Below, in pieces: positions 8,101 through 16,559 of a stretch of DNA of 33,467 bases. The stretch is taken from NCBI RefSeq assembly GCF_014656075.1, contig NZ_BNBS01000089.1, forward strand, positions 1-33,467. The letters are read 5' to 3'. The translations under genes were made by a program, and so were the position numbers. Under the pieces are notes generated by a model. The model was not told where the DNA came from and ran no database searches. It saw only the letters and a program-made list of their open reading frames with translations. Source of the DNA: Streptomyces hydrogenans (GTDB lineage Bacteria > Actinomycetota > Actinomycetes > Streptomycetales > Streptomycetaceae). The first letter of the stretch is position 1; every line of letters starts with the position of its first letter.

Positions 8101-10359
8101 ATGGGCCGACCGGACAAGAAGGCGAAGAAACGGGGCATACGCCGCCTCTTCACCTGGAAGAAGATCCTGGGCACCCTCTTCGCGTTCTGCCTCATCGGCA
8201 TGGGCGCGCTCTACACCGTCTACCTGCTGGTCCCCGTCCCCTCGGCCAACGCCGAGGCGACCATGCAGAGCAACATCTACCAGTACTCCAACGGCAAGAT
8301 CCTCGCCCGCACCGGCGAGATCAACCGCGAGATCGTGGACCTGGAGAAGATCCCGCTCCCCGTCCAGCGGGCCTTCGTCGCCGCCGAGAACAAGACCTTC
8401 TACAAGGACAACGGCGTCGACATCAAGGGCACCACCCGTGCCGCCTGGAACACCCTCACCGGCAAGGGCAAGCAGGGCGGCTCCACGATCACCCAGCAGT
8501 ACGTCAAGAACTTCTACCTGAGCCAGGACCAGACGGCGACCCGCAAGCTCAAGGAGATGGTCATCGCCGTCAAGGTCGACGAGGAGATGTCCAAGCCCGA
8601 CATCCTCGCCGGCTACATCAACACCAGCTACTACGGCCGCTCCGCCTACGGCATCCAGGCCGCCGCCCGCTCGTACTACGGCACCGACGCCGCCAAGCTC
8701 ACCACCGCCCAGGGTGCCTACCTCGCCTCGCTGCTCCAGGCCCCCAACCAGTACGACTGGACCTCCGCCAGCGCCACCGGCCGCAAGCTCGTCGAGGAGC
8801 GCTGGAACTACGTCCTCGACAACATGGTCGAGATGGGCTGGCTGCCCGCCGCCGAGCGCGCCGGACTGAAGTTCCCCGTCCCCCGGGAGCCCAAGCCGCT
8901 CCCCGGCATGGAGGGCCAGACCGGCTACATCGTCGAGGCCGCCAACCAGGAGCTGATGCGCCAGGGCGTCAGCGAGGAGGACATCAAGGCCGGCGGCTGG
9001 ACGATCACCCTCAACATCGACGAGCGCAAGCAGAAGGACCTCGTCGCCGCCGTCGACAAGCAGCTCGAGGCCAAGCTCGACCGCAAGGGCGACAAGAAGG
9101 ACGCCACCGTCCAGGCCGGCGCCACCTCCGTCGACCCGAGGACCGGGGCCGTCGTCGCGATGTACGGCGGCGTCGGCGCCACCGAGCACTGGATGTCCAA
9201 CGCCACCCGGCGCGACTTCCAGCCCGCCTCCACCTTCAAGCCGATCGTCCTGGCGTCCGCCGTCGACAACCGGTCCACCACCCAGGACGGCCGCGAGATC
9301 GGCCTGGGGACGGTCTACAACGGCGACAGCAAGCGCCCCGTCGTCGGCAGCAAGATCCACTACGCCCCCGAGAACGAGGACGACTACTCGTACGGCCCCG
9401 TCTCCGTCCAGCGGGCCACCGACAAGTCCATCAACGCCGTCTACGCCCAGATGATCGTCGACGTCGGCGAGGAGAAGACCAAGAAGACCGCGCTCTCCCT
9501 CGGCATGAAGGACGGCCAGGACTTCGACCCCACCCCCGCCATGGCCCTCGGCACCATGGGCGCCTCCACCCTCGACATGGCCGGCGCCTACGCCACCCTC
9601 GACAACCACGGCGTCAAGGTCACCCCGGCCCTCGTCAAGACCGCCCAGCACCGCGACCGCCAGGTCGAGACCGTCCGGCAGACCGGCGAGCAGGTCATCA
9701 GCCGCCGGGCCGCCGACACCGTCACCCGGGCCATGCGGGGCGTCGTCGACAACGGCTCCGGCTTCCGCGCCGCGGGCGACTACGAGGCCGCCGGCAAGAC
9801 CGGCACCTCCGAGAACAACCGGTCCGCCTGGTTCGTCGGCTACACCCCCGAACTGGTCACCGCCGTCGCCCTCTTCGGCGAGGACACCTCCGGCAAGATC
9901 GCCGAGCAGGTCACCCTCACCGACACCATCGAGCCCGGCCGCGCCAACGGCGGCGGCTTCCCCGCCCAGATCTGGGGCGCGTACACCGAACGCGCCCTGA
10001 ACGGCGGCTCCGACGCCGAGTTCGACCTGGAGACCGGCGGGTACGACAGCGGCCGCGACACCGAGCCGACCGCGACCGGCTCGCCCACCGCGACCGACGA
10101 GCCCACCCAGGAGCCGACCTCCACGGCCACCACCCCGCCGGCCCGCACCACCACCGCGCCGACCCCGCCGACCACCGCGCCGACGACGGCCCCGCCGACG
10201 CCCACCGAGGACCCGGCCACCACGCCGCCGCCGACCCAGGAACCCACCCGGGAACCGACGAACACGGCGACCGTCCAGCCGCCCGACCCCGAGGTCCCCG
10301 ACAGCGGCGGCGACCAGGGCGTCCTCCCGCCCTCCCGCACCACCCAGCAGCCCCGCTGA
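8101..10359 (+). CDS. Class A penicillin-binding protein (bifunctional transglycosylase/transpeptidase)
   Basis: Peptidoglycan synthase of 752 aa that polymerises lipid II and cross-links the glycan. A basic cytoplasmic N-terminus and one membrane anchor (residues 22-45) lead into a GT51 domain with the catalytic Glu96 (AENKTF) and the GGSTITQQ motif at 127-134. The transpeptidase domain has SxxK (STFK, Ser377), SxN (SIN, 443-445) and KTG (566-568). In the first GT51 motif the usual E-D-x-x-F-x-x-H reads E-N-K-T-F-Y-K-D, so Asp and His are replaced while the catalytic Glu is kept. The last ~95 residues are a Thr/Pro/Glu-rich low-complexity tail, common in streptomycete PBPs and probably extending into the wall. 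It ends before a hairpin terminator. Confidence 0.95.
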   Translation: MGRPDKKAKKRGIRRLFTWKKILGTLFAFCLIGMGALYTVYLLVPVPSANAEATMQSNIYQYSNGKILARTGEINREIVDLEKIPLPVQRAFVAAENKTFYKDNGVDIKGTTRAAWNTLTGKGKQGGSTITQQYVKNFYLSQDQTATRKLKEMVIAVKVDEEMSKPDILAGYINTSYYGRSAYGIQAAARSYYGTDAAKLTTAQGAYLASLLQAPNQYDWTSASATGRKLVEERWNYVLDNMVEMGWLPAAERAGLKFPVPREPKPLPGMEGQTGYIVEAANQELMRQGVSEEDIKAGGWTITLNIDERKQKDLVAAVDKQLEAKLDRKGDKKDATVQAGATSVDPRTGAVVAMYGGVGATEHWMSNATRRDFQPASTFKPIVLASAVDNRSTTQDGREIGLGTVYNGDSKRPVVGSKIHYAPENEDDYSYGPVSVQRATDKSINAVYAQMIVDVGEEKTKKTALSLGMKDGQDFDPTPAMALGTMGASTLDMAGAYATLDNHGVKVTPALVKTAQHRDRQVETVRQTGEQVISRRAADTVTRAMRGVVDNGSGFRAAGDYEAAGKTGTSENNRSAWFVGYTPELVTAVALFGEDTSGKIAEQVTLTDTIEPGRANGGGFPAQIWGAYTERALNGGSDAEFDLETGGYDSGRDTEPTATGSPTATDEPTQEPTSTATTPPARTTTAPTPPTTAPTTAPPTPTEDPATTPPPTQEPTREPTNTATVQPPDPEVPDSGGDQGVLPPSRTTQQPR

Positions 10360-10377
10360 CCCCGCCCGCGGACACGA

Positions 10378-10412
10378 CGAAGGCCGGCCCCCACCAGGGG
10401 GACCGGCCTTCG
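10378..10412. terminator. Bidirectional terminator
   Basis: Inverted repeat CGAAGGCCGG ... CCGGCCTTCG (10378-10387 and 10403-10412), with further G/C pairing inside (CCCCC-ACCA-GGGGG). It sits between the convergent PBP gene (stop 10359) and phosphatase gene (stop 10420). Confidence 0.85.
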
Positions 10413-10419
10413 CCGCGTC

Positions 10420-12345
10420 TCAGACCCGCGTCGCCAGCTCGAACCAGACGACCTTGCCGCCCGACAGCCGGGTCGCCCCCCACCGCCGCGCCAGCCGGTT
10501 CACCAGGAACAGGCCGCGCCCGCCCTCGTCCGTCTCGCGGGCCCGCCGCTGCCGCGGCAGCTGCGGGGAGTCGTCGCCGACCTCGCAGCGCAGCACGTCG
10601 GTCTTGAGCAGCCGCAGGGTCACCGGCCGCTCCGCGTACCGCACCGCGTTCGTCACGACCTCGCTGATCAGCAGCTCGACCGAGTCCGTCAGCTCCTCCA
10701 GGTCCCAGCGGGCCAGCGCCCGCCGGGCCAGCCGGCGGGCCCGGCCCGGGGCCGCGTCCTCCGGTTCCAGGAACCAGTACGCCACGTCGCTCGGCGCGAT
10801 CCCGTCGAAGCGGGCCGCGAGCAGCGCGATGTCGTCGTCCCGGTCGCCCGGCCCGAGCATGTCGAGCACGTCGTCGCAGAGCGCTTCGAGCGGCGGCGCG
10901 TGGTCGGGGCCGGTCAGCTGGGCCGCCGCCGTCAGCCGCTCCCGCAGCTGCTCGATGCCGGTCCACACGTCCCGCAGCCGGGACTCCACCAGACCGTCCG
11001 TGTAGAGCAGCAGGGTGGCACCGGCCGGGGCGTCCAGTTCGACCGCCTCGAAGTCGACCCCGCCGACCCCGATCGGGGCGCCCGCGGGCACCCGCAGCAC
11101 CTCGGCGTGCCCGTCCATGTGGAGCAGTATCGGCGGCGGATGACCGGCGTTGGCGACCGTGATCCGGTGCGAGACCGGGTCGTAGACCGCGTACATGCAG
11201 GTCGCCATCCGGTCCTGGCCGAGCCGCTGGGCCTGCTCGTCCAGGTGGTGCAGGACCTCCTGCGGCGGCAGGTCGAGCCCGGCCAGGGTCTGCGCGGTGG
11301 TGCGCAGCTGGCCCATGATCGCGGCCGAGGTCATGGAGTGGCCCATGACGTCGCCGACGACCAGCGCGACCCGGCTGCCGGGCAGCGGGATCGCGTCGTA
11401 CCAGTCGCCGCCCACCCGGGCCGTCTCGGCCGCCGGGAGGTAGCGCGAGGCCAGCTTGACGCCGGTGGGCTGCGGCAGCGAGTCCGGCAGCATGGTGCGC
11501 TGGAGCTCGTCGGCGATGTACGCCTCCCGGCCGTACAGCACCGCCTTGTCGATGCCGAGCGCGGTGTGGGTGGCCAGCTGGGCGCCGACCAGCAGGTCGT
11601 CCGGGTCGAAGGCGGGCTGCTCGGTGCGGCGCAGGAAGACGGCGGCGCCGATCACCCGGCGACGGCCGCGCAGCGGAGCCAGTATCGCCCGCAGCCCGCG
11701 GGGCAACGGATGCTCCGGGCCGAGCAGTTCGCCGAGGGCGGTCCGGGCGGCGGCGGAGTCGCCGAAGACCGGCCGGACCCCGCGCAGCACCTCGGCCAGG
11801 GCGCTGCCGGAGCGCACCTCGCACAGCTCGGCTGCGGGGGTCGGGTCGGGATCGGGCACGAGGACGAGCTCGTCGCCCTCCAGGTCCGTTAACCGCAGCC
11901 GGTCGGTGCGGCGCAGCCGCAGCACGAAGGGCGCCACCGGCCGCTCGTCGCCCACCGGCAGCGGATCGCGGAGGTAGACGAGGATCTCGTCGGAGAAGGT
12001 CGGCACGGTGGCCCGGCACAGGCCGAGCACGATCTCGTCCAGGTCGAGGCCGCGGGCGATCCGCCGGGTCGCGGCGCCGACGAACCGCAGCCGGTCGCCC
12101 TCGCGCTCGCCCGCCGGCTCCGCGCCGCCCTCGCCGACCGGGGGCTTGGGGGAGACGGCGACGGCGACCGCGGGACCGGACGGCCCGGGCGGCTGCGGCG
12201 GGGCGTCGGGGACCTGTGCCGTCGGCTGCGCGGGGATGTCGGAGGGCAGGCCGGCGGGCGCGGCCTCCTGCCGGGGCCGCGTCTGCTCCTGGGGCCGGTC
12301 GGCCAGGGGCTGCCGGCCTTCGTGGGAGGTGGGATGCTCCGTCAC
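10420..12345 (-). CDS. GAF-SpoIIE phosphatase with C-terminal HATPase domain (bldA-type TTA codon)
   Basis: A 641-aa cytoplasmic signalling protein. Residues 1-80 are Pro/Gly-rich; a GAF-like sensor domain covers about 85-275; a SpoIIE/PP2C serine phosphatase domain covers about 285-485, with GGDWYDA, VGDVMGH, ANAGHPPP and LLYTDGLVE; and a RsbW-like HATPase domain covers about 520-635 (ELLISEVVTNAVRY, GRGLFLVNRLARRWG). Such fusions belong to partner-switching circuits controlling anti-sigma factors and anti-anti-sigma factors, but no sigma factor is adjacent. The GTG at 12345 is chosen by the low coding quality upstream; it overlaps the TGA of a small upstream ORF. Codon 152 is TTA (plus-strand bases 11890-11892), the only in-frame TTA I found in the window's genes, which would make translation depend on the bldA tRNA. 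Confidence 0.9.
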   Translation of the reverse strand: MTEHPTSHEGRQPLADRPQEQTRPRQEAAPAGLPSDIPAQPTAQVPDAPPQPPGPSGPAVAVAVSPKPPVGEGGAEPAGEREGDRLRFVGAATRRIARGLDLDEIVLGLCRATVPTFSDEILVYLRDPLPVGDERPVAPFVLRLRRTDRLRLTDLEGDELVLVPDPDPTPAAELCEVRSGSALAEVLRGVRPVFGDSAAARTALGELLGPEHPLPRGLRAILAPLRGRRRVIGAAVFLRRTEQPAFDPDDLLVGAQLATHTALGIDKAVLYGREAYIADELQRTMLPDSLPQPTGVKLASRYLPAAETARVGGDWYDAIPLPGSRVALVVGDVMGHSMTSAAIMGQLRTTAQTLAGLDLPPQEVLHHLDEQAQRLGQDRMATCMYAVYDPVSHRITVANAGHPPPILLHMDGHAEVLRVPAGAPIGVGGVDFEAVELDAPAGATLLLYTDGLVESRLRDVWTGIEQLRERLTAAAQLTGPDHAPPLEALCDDVLDMLGPGDRDDDIALLAARFDGIAPSDVAYWFLEPEDAAPGRARRLARRALARWDLEELTDSVELLISEVVTNAVRYAERPVTLRLLKTDVLRCEVGDDSPQLPRQRRARETDEGGRGLFLVNRLARRWGATRLSGGKVVWFELATRV

Positions 12346-12515
12346 GCGTGGGATTCCGTCCGTCCGGGCCGGTGGTGCGATGCACTCGCTCTTCTCGCCG
12401 ATGCCGCGCCTTCGCCGGGGATAAACCCCTCGGAGGCGGTGTTCGCGGTGGGTACGGACGATCCGCGGACGACGGCAGGGGCGGGGGGCGCGCCACCCGG
12501 GCACAGCTCAGGCAC
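12342..12515 (-). CDS. Possible 57-aa leader ORF coupled to the phosphatase gene
   Basis: A GTG at 12515 is preceded on the minus strand by GGGGGAG about five bases away, and the frame stays open for 57 codons to a TGA that overlaps the GTG start of the phosphatase gene by 4 bp. Third positions are G/C in roughly three quarters of codons, lower than in neighbouring genes, and the product (beginning VPELCPGG, ending RTESHA) resembles nothing I know. The overlap and ribosome site favour translation; the codon usage argues against a conserved protein. It may be a coupling leader peptide or chance. Confidence 0.3.
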   Translation of the reverse strand: MPELCPGGAPPAPAVVRGSSVPTANTASEGFIPGEGAASARRASASHHRPGRTESHA

Positions 12516-12654
12516 TGCTCTCCCCCTCATCGATGACGTGCGGTGACGTGTGGTCAGTTGCTGTGCTGCGTTCGCTCGGTGACGTGGTGCGCGCCCGGTG
12601 TCGGCCGTGCGGAGGACGATCCTACGTTTCGACCCCGGGGGCGCATCAAGGGTC
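12346..12654. promoter_or_regulatory. 309-bp leader/promoter region of the phosphatase gene
   Basis: No convincing large gene here. On the minus strand, TAGGAT (12619-12624) is a near-perfect -10 with TTGATG (12644-12649) 19 bases upstream, which would give a leader of about 265 nt. TGACGTG occurs at 12534-12540, 12544-12550 and 12580-12586. A small ORF with its own Shine-Dalgarno (start 12515) fills most of the leader. Confidence 0.45.
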
Positions 12655-13329
12655 TCATGGCGCCGTGTGCGCCGGAGTGCGGTCCCAGTCCGCCGGAAGG
12701 GCGGGAACGGTCCAGGAAGGATCGGGCCGCCACGCCTCCCAGCCGTCCCGGAAGGGCGTCCCCCACTCCTCGACGAGCCGTACGGCCGCCGCCCCGGCGG
12801 CCTCCACGCGGGCGGCCCGTCCGGCGTCCATCAGGCCGGACCGCTGGGCCTGGGCGAACTCGTCCTCGTCCCGCCAGAGCCAGCTGTGGTCGGGGTAGAC
12901 GGAGATGTCGAGGAAGTGGTCCTCGGAGTCGACGCCGCCGGACCAGCGGCGGCGCGGCTCCTCCAGGTTCACGTACCAGCTGCGGAAGCGCCAGCCGCGG
13001 TCCCAGAACAGCCAGACCGACCAGGGGTCGCCGGGCCGGGCCAGCTTGAGGACCCCGCTGCCGGCCCAGCGGGCGCGCTCGGTGGTCCGGGGCGCGGTGT
13101 AGCGGGTGGCGAGCGGCTCGTCGTGGACCGGGGTGCCGTCGGCGAGCACCGGGCGGACGCACTCGGTGCCGGGCGCCATCCACACGGCGAGCAGGTCCGG
13201 CGTGTCGCGGACGACCGTCACCGGCCGGCAGATGTGCACCTCGTCGGTGCCGATGCCGCGGTAGCGCCAGAGGATGTGCTCCCCCGGCGCCCAGTGCTGG
13301 ATGTCGCCCGAGCCGTCCGATCCTGTCAT
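12655..13329 (-). CDS. DUF402 domain-containing protein
   Basis: A 224-aa soluble protein. The central part (about residues 105-190), with aromatic-rich blocks such as WSVWLFWDRGWRFRSWYVNL, DHFLDISVYPDHSW and WRDEDEFAQAQ, is the DUF402 fold, whose known members include nucleoside di-/triphosphatases (Ntdp). Conserved acidic residues in the D-x-x-Y-D/E-type positions are visible in that part (DSEDHFLD, DEDEF). The ATG at 13329 is the first in frame; TAAGAT, an excellent -10, ends six bases before it and no Shine-Dalgarno is visible, so the mRNA is probably leaderless. Function as a nucleotide phosphatase is inference from the family. Confidence 0.85.
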   Translation of the reverse strand: MTGSDGSGDIQHWAPGEHILWRYRGIGTDEVHICRPVTVVRDTPDLLAVWMAPGTECVRPVLADGTPVHDEPLATRYTAPRTTERARWAGSGVLKLARPGDPWSVWLFWDRGWRFRSWYVNLEEPRRRWSGGVDSEDHFLDISVYPDHSWLWRDEDEFAQAQRSGLMDAGRAARVEAAGAAAVRLVEEWGTPFRDGWEAWRPDPSWTVPALPADWDRTPAHTAP

Positions 13330-13335
13330 GCGCAG

Positions 13336-13341
13336 ATCTTA
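13336..13341 (-). promoter_or_regulatory. -10 element TAAGAT for the DUF402 gene (leaderless)
   Basis: TAAGAT on the minus strand ends six bases before the ATG at 13329. That spacing puts the predicted transcription start at the A of the ATG. No good -35 is visible. Confidence 0.45.
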
Positions 13342-13417
13342 GGGGCGCGCTCCCACCCGCGCTGCGGTACGCGTCACGCTTGAGTCACCCCGGGGACGGG
13401 CGCGCTTCACCGCGGGG

Positions 13418-14830
13418 TCACGGCCGGGTCATGCGCAGGACGTCGAGGGCCTCGTCGAGCTGTTCGAGGGTGAGGGCGCCGCGGTCCACGTAGCCGGACT
13501 CCAGGACGACCTCGCGGATGGTCTTCCGCTCGGCCAGGGACCTCTTGGCGACCTTGGCGGCCTCCTCGTAGCCGATGTACTTGTTCAGCGGGGTGACGAC
13601 GGAGGGGGAGGACTCGGCGTACTCGCGGGCCCGCTCGGCGTTGGCGGTGACGCCGTCGACGGTGCGGTCGGCGAGCAGCCGGGAGGCGTTGGCCAGGAGC
13701 CGCACGGACTCCAGCAGGTTCTTGGCCATCACCGGGAGCATCACGTTGAGCTCGAAGTTCCCGGCCGCGCCGGCCACGGCGACGGTGGTGTCGTTGCCGG
13801 TGACCTGGGCGGCGACCATGAGGACCGCCTCCGGGATCACCGGGTTGACCTTGCCGGGCATGATCGAGGAGCCGGGCTGGAGGTCGGGCAGCTCGATCTC
13901 GGCCAGGCCGGTGCGGGGCCCGCTGGCCATCCAGCGCAGATCGTTGGCGATCTTGGTGAGGGAGACGGCGATGGTCCGGAGCTGGCCGGAGGTCTCCACC
14001 AGGCCGTCCCGGGCGCCCTGGGCCTCGAAGTGGTCGCGGGCCTCGGTGAAGGGCAGGCCGGTGGCGCGGGCGAGCTCGGCGATGACGGCGGCCGAGAAGC
14101 CGGGCGGGGTGTTGATGCCGGTGCCCACCGCGGTGCCGCCGAGGGGGAGTTCGGCGAGCCGGGGGAGCGAGGCGCGCAGCCGTTCGATCCCGTACCTGAC
14201 CTGGGCCGCGTAGCCGCCGAACTCCTGGCCGAGGGTGACCGGGGTGGCGTCCATCAGGTGCGTGCGGCCCGACTTCACCACCGACGCGAATTCGGCCGAT
14301 TTTCGCTCCAGGGAGGCGGCCAGGTGGTCGAGGGCGGGGATCAGGTCGCGGGTGACGGCGGCGGTGGCCGCGATGTGGATGGAGGAGGGGAAGACGTCGT
14401 TGGACGACTGCGAGGCGTTGACGTGGTCGTTGGGGTGGACCGCCCGGTCGGCCGGGAGCCGCTCGCCGGCCAGGGTGGCCAGGACCTCGTTGGTGTTCAT
14501 GTTGGACGAGGTGCCGGAGCCGGTCTGGAAGACGTCGACCGGGAACTGGTCGTCCCAGCGGCCCTCCGCGACCTCCGCGGCGGCGGCCGCGATCGCCTCG
14601 GCCCGGTCCGGGTCGATCACGCCGAGCTCGGCGTTGACCTTCGCGGCGGCGGCCTTGATCCGGGCCAGCGCCTCGATGTGGGCGCGCTCCAGGCGCTGCC
14701 CGGAGACCGGGAAGTTCTGCACGGCCCGCTGGGTCTGGGCCCGCCACTTGGCGTGCGCGGGGACCCGGACCTCGCCCATGGAGTCGTGCTCGATCCGGTA
14801 GCCGTCTTCGTTCTTCGTGCCGTCAGTCAT
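13418..14830 (-). CDS. fumC: Fumarate hydratase, class II (FumC)
   Basis: Iron-independent fumarase of the TCA cycle (fumarate to L-malate), 470 aa, a normal FumC length. The superfamily signature GSSIMPGKVNP is at residues 320-330, with the catalytic Ser; GSGTSSNMNTNEV is at about 104-115, NASQSSNDVFPSS at 138-150, and the active-site His is in GRTHLMD (His191). The ATG at 14830 is chosen over a GTG one codon upstream because GGAGGT lies six bases before it. It is divergent from the exported SGNH hydrolase gene at 14935. A second, unrelated [4Fe-4S] fumarase is encoded at 18599-20272. Confidence 0.97.
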   Translation of the reverse strand: MTDGTKNEDGYRIEHDSMGEVRVPAHAKWRAQTQRAVQNFPVSGQRLERAHIEALARIKAAAAKVNAELGVIDPDRAEAIAAAAAEVAEGRWDDQFPVDVFQTGSGTSSNMNTNEVLATLAGERLPADRAVHPNDHVNASQSSNDVFPSSIHIAATAAVTRDLIPALDHLAASLERKSAEFASVVKSGRTHLMDATPVTLGQEFGGYAAQVRYGIERLRASLPRLAELPLGGTAVGTGINTPPGFSAAVIAELARATGLPFTEARDHFEAQGARDGLVETSGQLRTIAVSLTKIANDLRWMASGPRTGLAEIELPDLQPGSSIMPGKVNPVIPEAVLMVAAQVTGNDTTVAVAGAAGNFELNVMLPVMAKNLLESVRLLANASRLLADRTVDGVTANAERAREYAESSPSVVTPLNKYIGYEEAAKVAKRSLAERKTIREVVLESGYVDRGALTLEQLDEALDVLRMTRP

Positions 14831-14888
14831 CACTCAACCTCCATAAAAAGATGAGCACTTGTCTTGTTCGATGTATTCCCAAGGCGCG

Positions 14889-14900
14889 TACCGGCCAGTA
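14889..14900. promoter_or_regulatory. Palindromic operator candidate TACCGGCCAGTA
   Basis: This 12-mer lies 35 bp before the SGNH hydrolase start and matches TACYGGYCRGTA, also found twice ahead of the acid phosphatase gene. A possible -35 (TTGTTC, 14864-14869) places it at the -10 region of the rightward promoter. Confidence 0.4.
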
Positions 14901-14934
14901 AAAACCGTGGGTAACCCCACTTCCAGGAGGCGCA

Positions 14935-16464
14935 ATGACGCGCACCAGGTACAGACTCCGGTGGCCCATCGCCGCCGTCGCCGCGGCGGCCGCCGCCCTC
15001 GGCTCCCTCACCGCCGCCGCCCCCGCCGGAGCGGCCGACACGGGTACGAGGGCCGCCGTCGCCTCCGTACCCCTCCCGCCCGAGCTGGAGGCAGTCCGGG
15101 CCGCCGAGGCCACCCGGATCTACGGCAGCCCCGAGGAGCGGCCCCTCGACCAGCGCAAGACCGGTCTGATCTCGCTCGGCGACAGCGAGATCTCCGGCGA
15201 GGGCGTCGGCAGTTACGAGTCGCCCACCAACGGTCCCACCAACTGGTGCCACCGCTCGCCCGACGCGGCCATCCACCGCACCGGGATCGCCGCCGACCTC
15301 ACCTTCAACGTGTCCTGCTCCGGCGCCTACACCGGGAACATCCGGATCGGCGGCAGCAAGCAGTACGCGGACGAGCTGGTCCAGAGCGACAACCTCGCCG
15401 TCAAGGCCCGCAACACCCGCATCAAGATGGTGCTGCTGGTCGCCGGGGCCAACGACGACCTCCAGTTCGGCCCCGTCATGACCGACTGCGTCACCCGCTA
15501 CGTCCTCAGCCAGGGCACCTGCGAGCCCAAGTACGCCCCCGGCTGGCAGGCCCGCGTCGACGCCCTCGTCCCCAAGGTCGAGCAGACCGTCCGCGACCTG
15601 AAGACGGTCATGCGGGACGCCGGGTACGCCGACGGCGACTACAAGCTCGTCGTCATGGGCTACCCCAGCCCCATCGGCCCCGACTTCAACGACAACCCGA
15701 ACTTCCCGGGCAAGCTGGTCTGCGGCGGCATGGGCTACGACTCCGACACCAAGTGGGGCCGCAACACCGCCGTCCCGGCCTTCGAGCGCGGCATGCGCAA
15801 GGTCGCGGCCTCCACCGGCGCCGTCTACCTCGACAACTCGCGGCTCTTCCACGGCCACGAGGTCTGCATGGAGGACACCTGGGCCCGGGGCCTGTTCATC
15901 GACCTCTCCAAGCCCGGCGGGATCGACGAGAACTCCACCCGCCAGTCCTTCCACCCCAACAAGAGCGGCCACGCCGCCTTCGCCTCCTGCCTGACCCAGC
16001 TGTACGCCTCGGGCCTGCGCGAGGCGAGCTGCGCCGACGTGAACTCGTCCGGCACCCCGACGCTCTTCCCGCTCGCCTGGGACGACGTCTACAAGCCGCT
16101 CAGGGTCGAGGCGACCGGCGACTGCCTCGACGTGAACGCCTCGGCGTCCGCCAACGGCACCGCCGTCCTCGGCTGGGGCTGCCACGGCGGCCGCAACCAG
16201 GGCTGGTGGTACGACTCCGCCCGCAAGACCCTGCACACCGAACTCACCCAGGACCGCTGCCTGGACGTGCCCGGTGCGGCCTACCAGGCCGGCAGGGCGC
16301 TGATCCTCTGGAACTGCTCCGGCGCCGCCAACCAGAAGTTCGTCCGCGACGGCGCCACCATCCGGCCCGCCGCCGCCACCGGCCTCTGCCTCGCGCAGGG
16401 GGCCGCGAAGGAGCCGGTCCGGCTCCAGACCTGCAACGGCTCCGCGAACCAGCGGTTCGTGTAG
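14935..16464 (+). CDS. Secreted SGNH/GDSL hydrolase with C-terminal ricin-B lectin domain
   Basis: Exported esterase/lipase-type enzyme, 509 aa. A Sec signal peptide covers residues 1 to about 34 (basic start, Ala-rich core, AGAAD cleavage region). The SGNH catalytic domain has Ser84 in SLGDSEISG, the Asn of block III in AGANDD (Asn173), and His340 in QSFHPNKSGH. Several Cys pairs suggest disulfides. Residues about 385-509 form a ricin-type beta-trefoil with repeated CLDV.../NQGWWY, NQKFV and NQRFV (QxW-like) motifs, a carbohydrate-binding module. The ATG at 14935 has AGGAGG five bases upstream. Substrate (lipid, acetylated polysaccharide) is not decided by sequence; the lectin domain points to a polysaccharide surface. 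Confidence 0.92.
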   Translation: MTRTRYRLRWPIAAVAAAAAALGSLTAAAPAGAADTGTRAAVASVPLPPELEAVRAAEATRIYGSPEERPLDQRKTGLISLGDSEISGEGVGSYESPTNGPTNWCHRSPDAAIHRTGIAADLTFNVSCSGAYTGNIRIGGSKQYADELVQSDNLAVKARNTRIKMVLLVAGANDDLQFGPVMTDCVTRYVLSQGTCEPKYAPGWQARVDALVPKVEQTVRDLKTVMRDAGYADGDYKLVVMGYPSPIGPDFNDNPNFPGKLVCGGMGYDSDTKWGRNTAVPAFERGMRKVAASTGAVYLDNSRLFHGHEVCMEDTWARGLFIDLSKPGGIDENSTRQSFHPNKSGHAAFASCLTQLYASGLREASCADVNSSGTPTLFPLAWDDVYKPLRVEATGDCLDVNASASANGTAVLGWGCHGGRNQGWWYDSARKTLHTELTQDRCLDVPGAAYQAGRALILWNCSGAANQKFVRDGATIRPAAATGLCLAQGAAKEPVRLQTCNGSANQRFV

Positions 16465-16482
16465 CCCGCGGGCCCCGGAACG

Positions 16483-16520
16483 CCGTGGCCCTCCGTCCGG
16501 TGCGGGGCGGGGGGCCACGG
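16483..16520. terminator. Terminator between convergent genes
   Basis: CCGTGGCCC (16483-16491) pairs perfectly with GGGCCACGG (16512-16520) around a 20-nt GC-rich loop. It is located between the hydrolase stop (16464) and the leftward lipoprotein gene (stop 16560). Confidence 0.65.
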
Positions 16521-16559
16521 CTCTTCTCCGCGGCGGTACGGGACCGGCGGCGCGACCGC

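Noticed and set aside
10030..10359. Thr/Pro-rich repeats at the PBP C-terminus as an independent repeat element
   Set aside because: The region is in frame and typical of the wall-spanning tails of streptomycete PBPs, so it is part of the protein.
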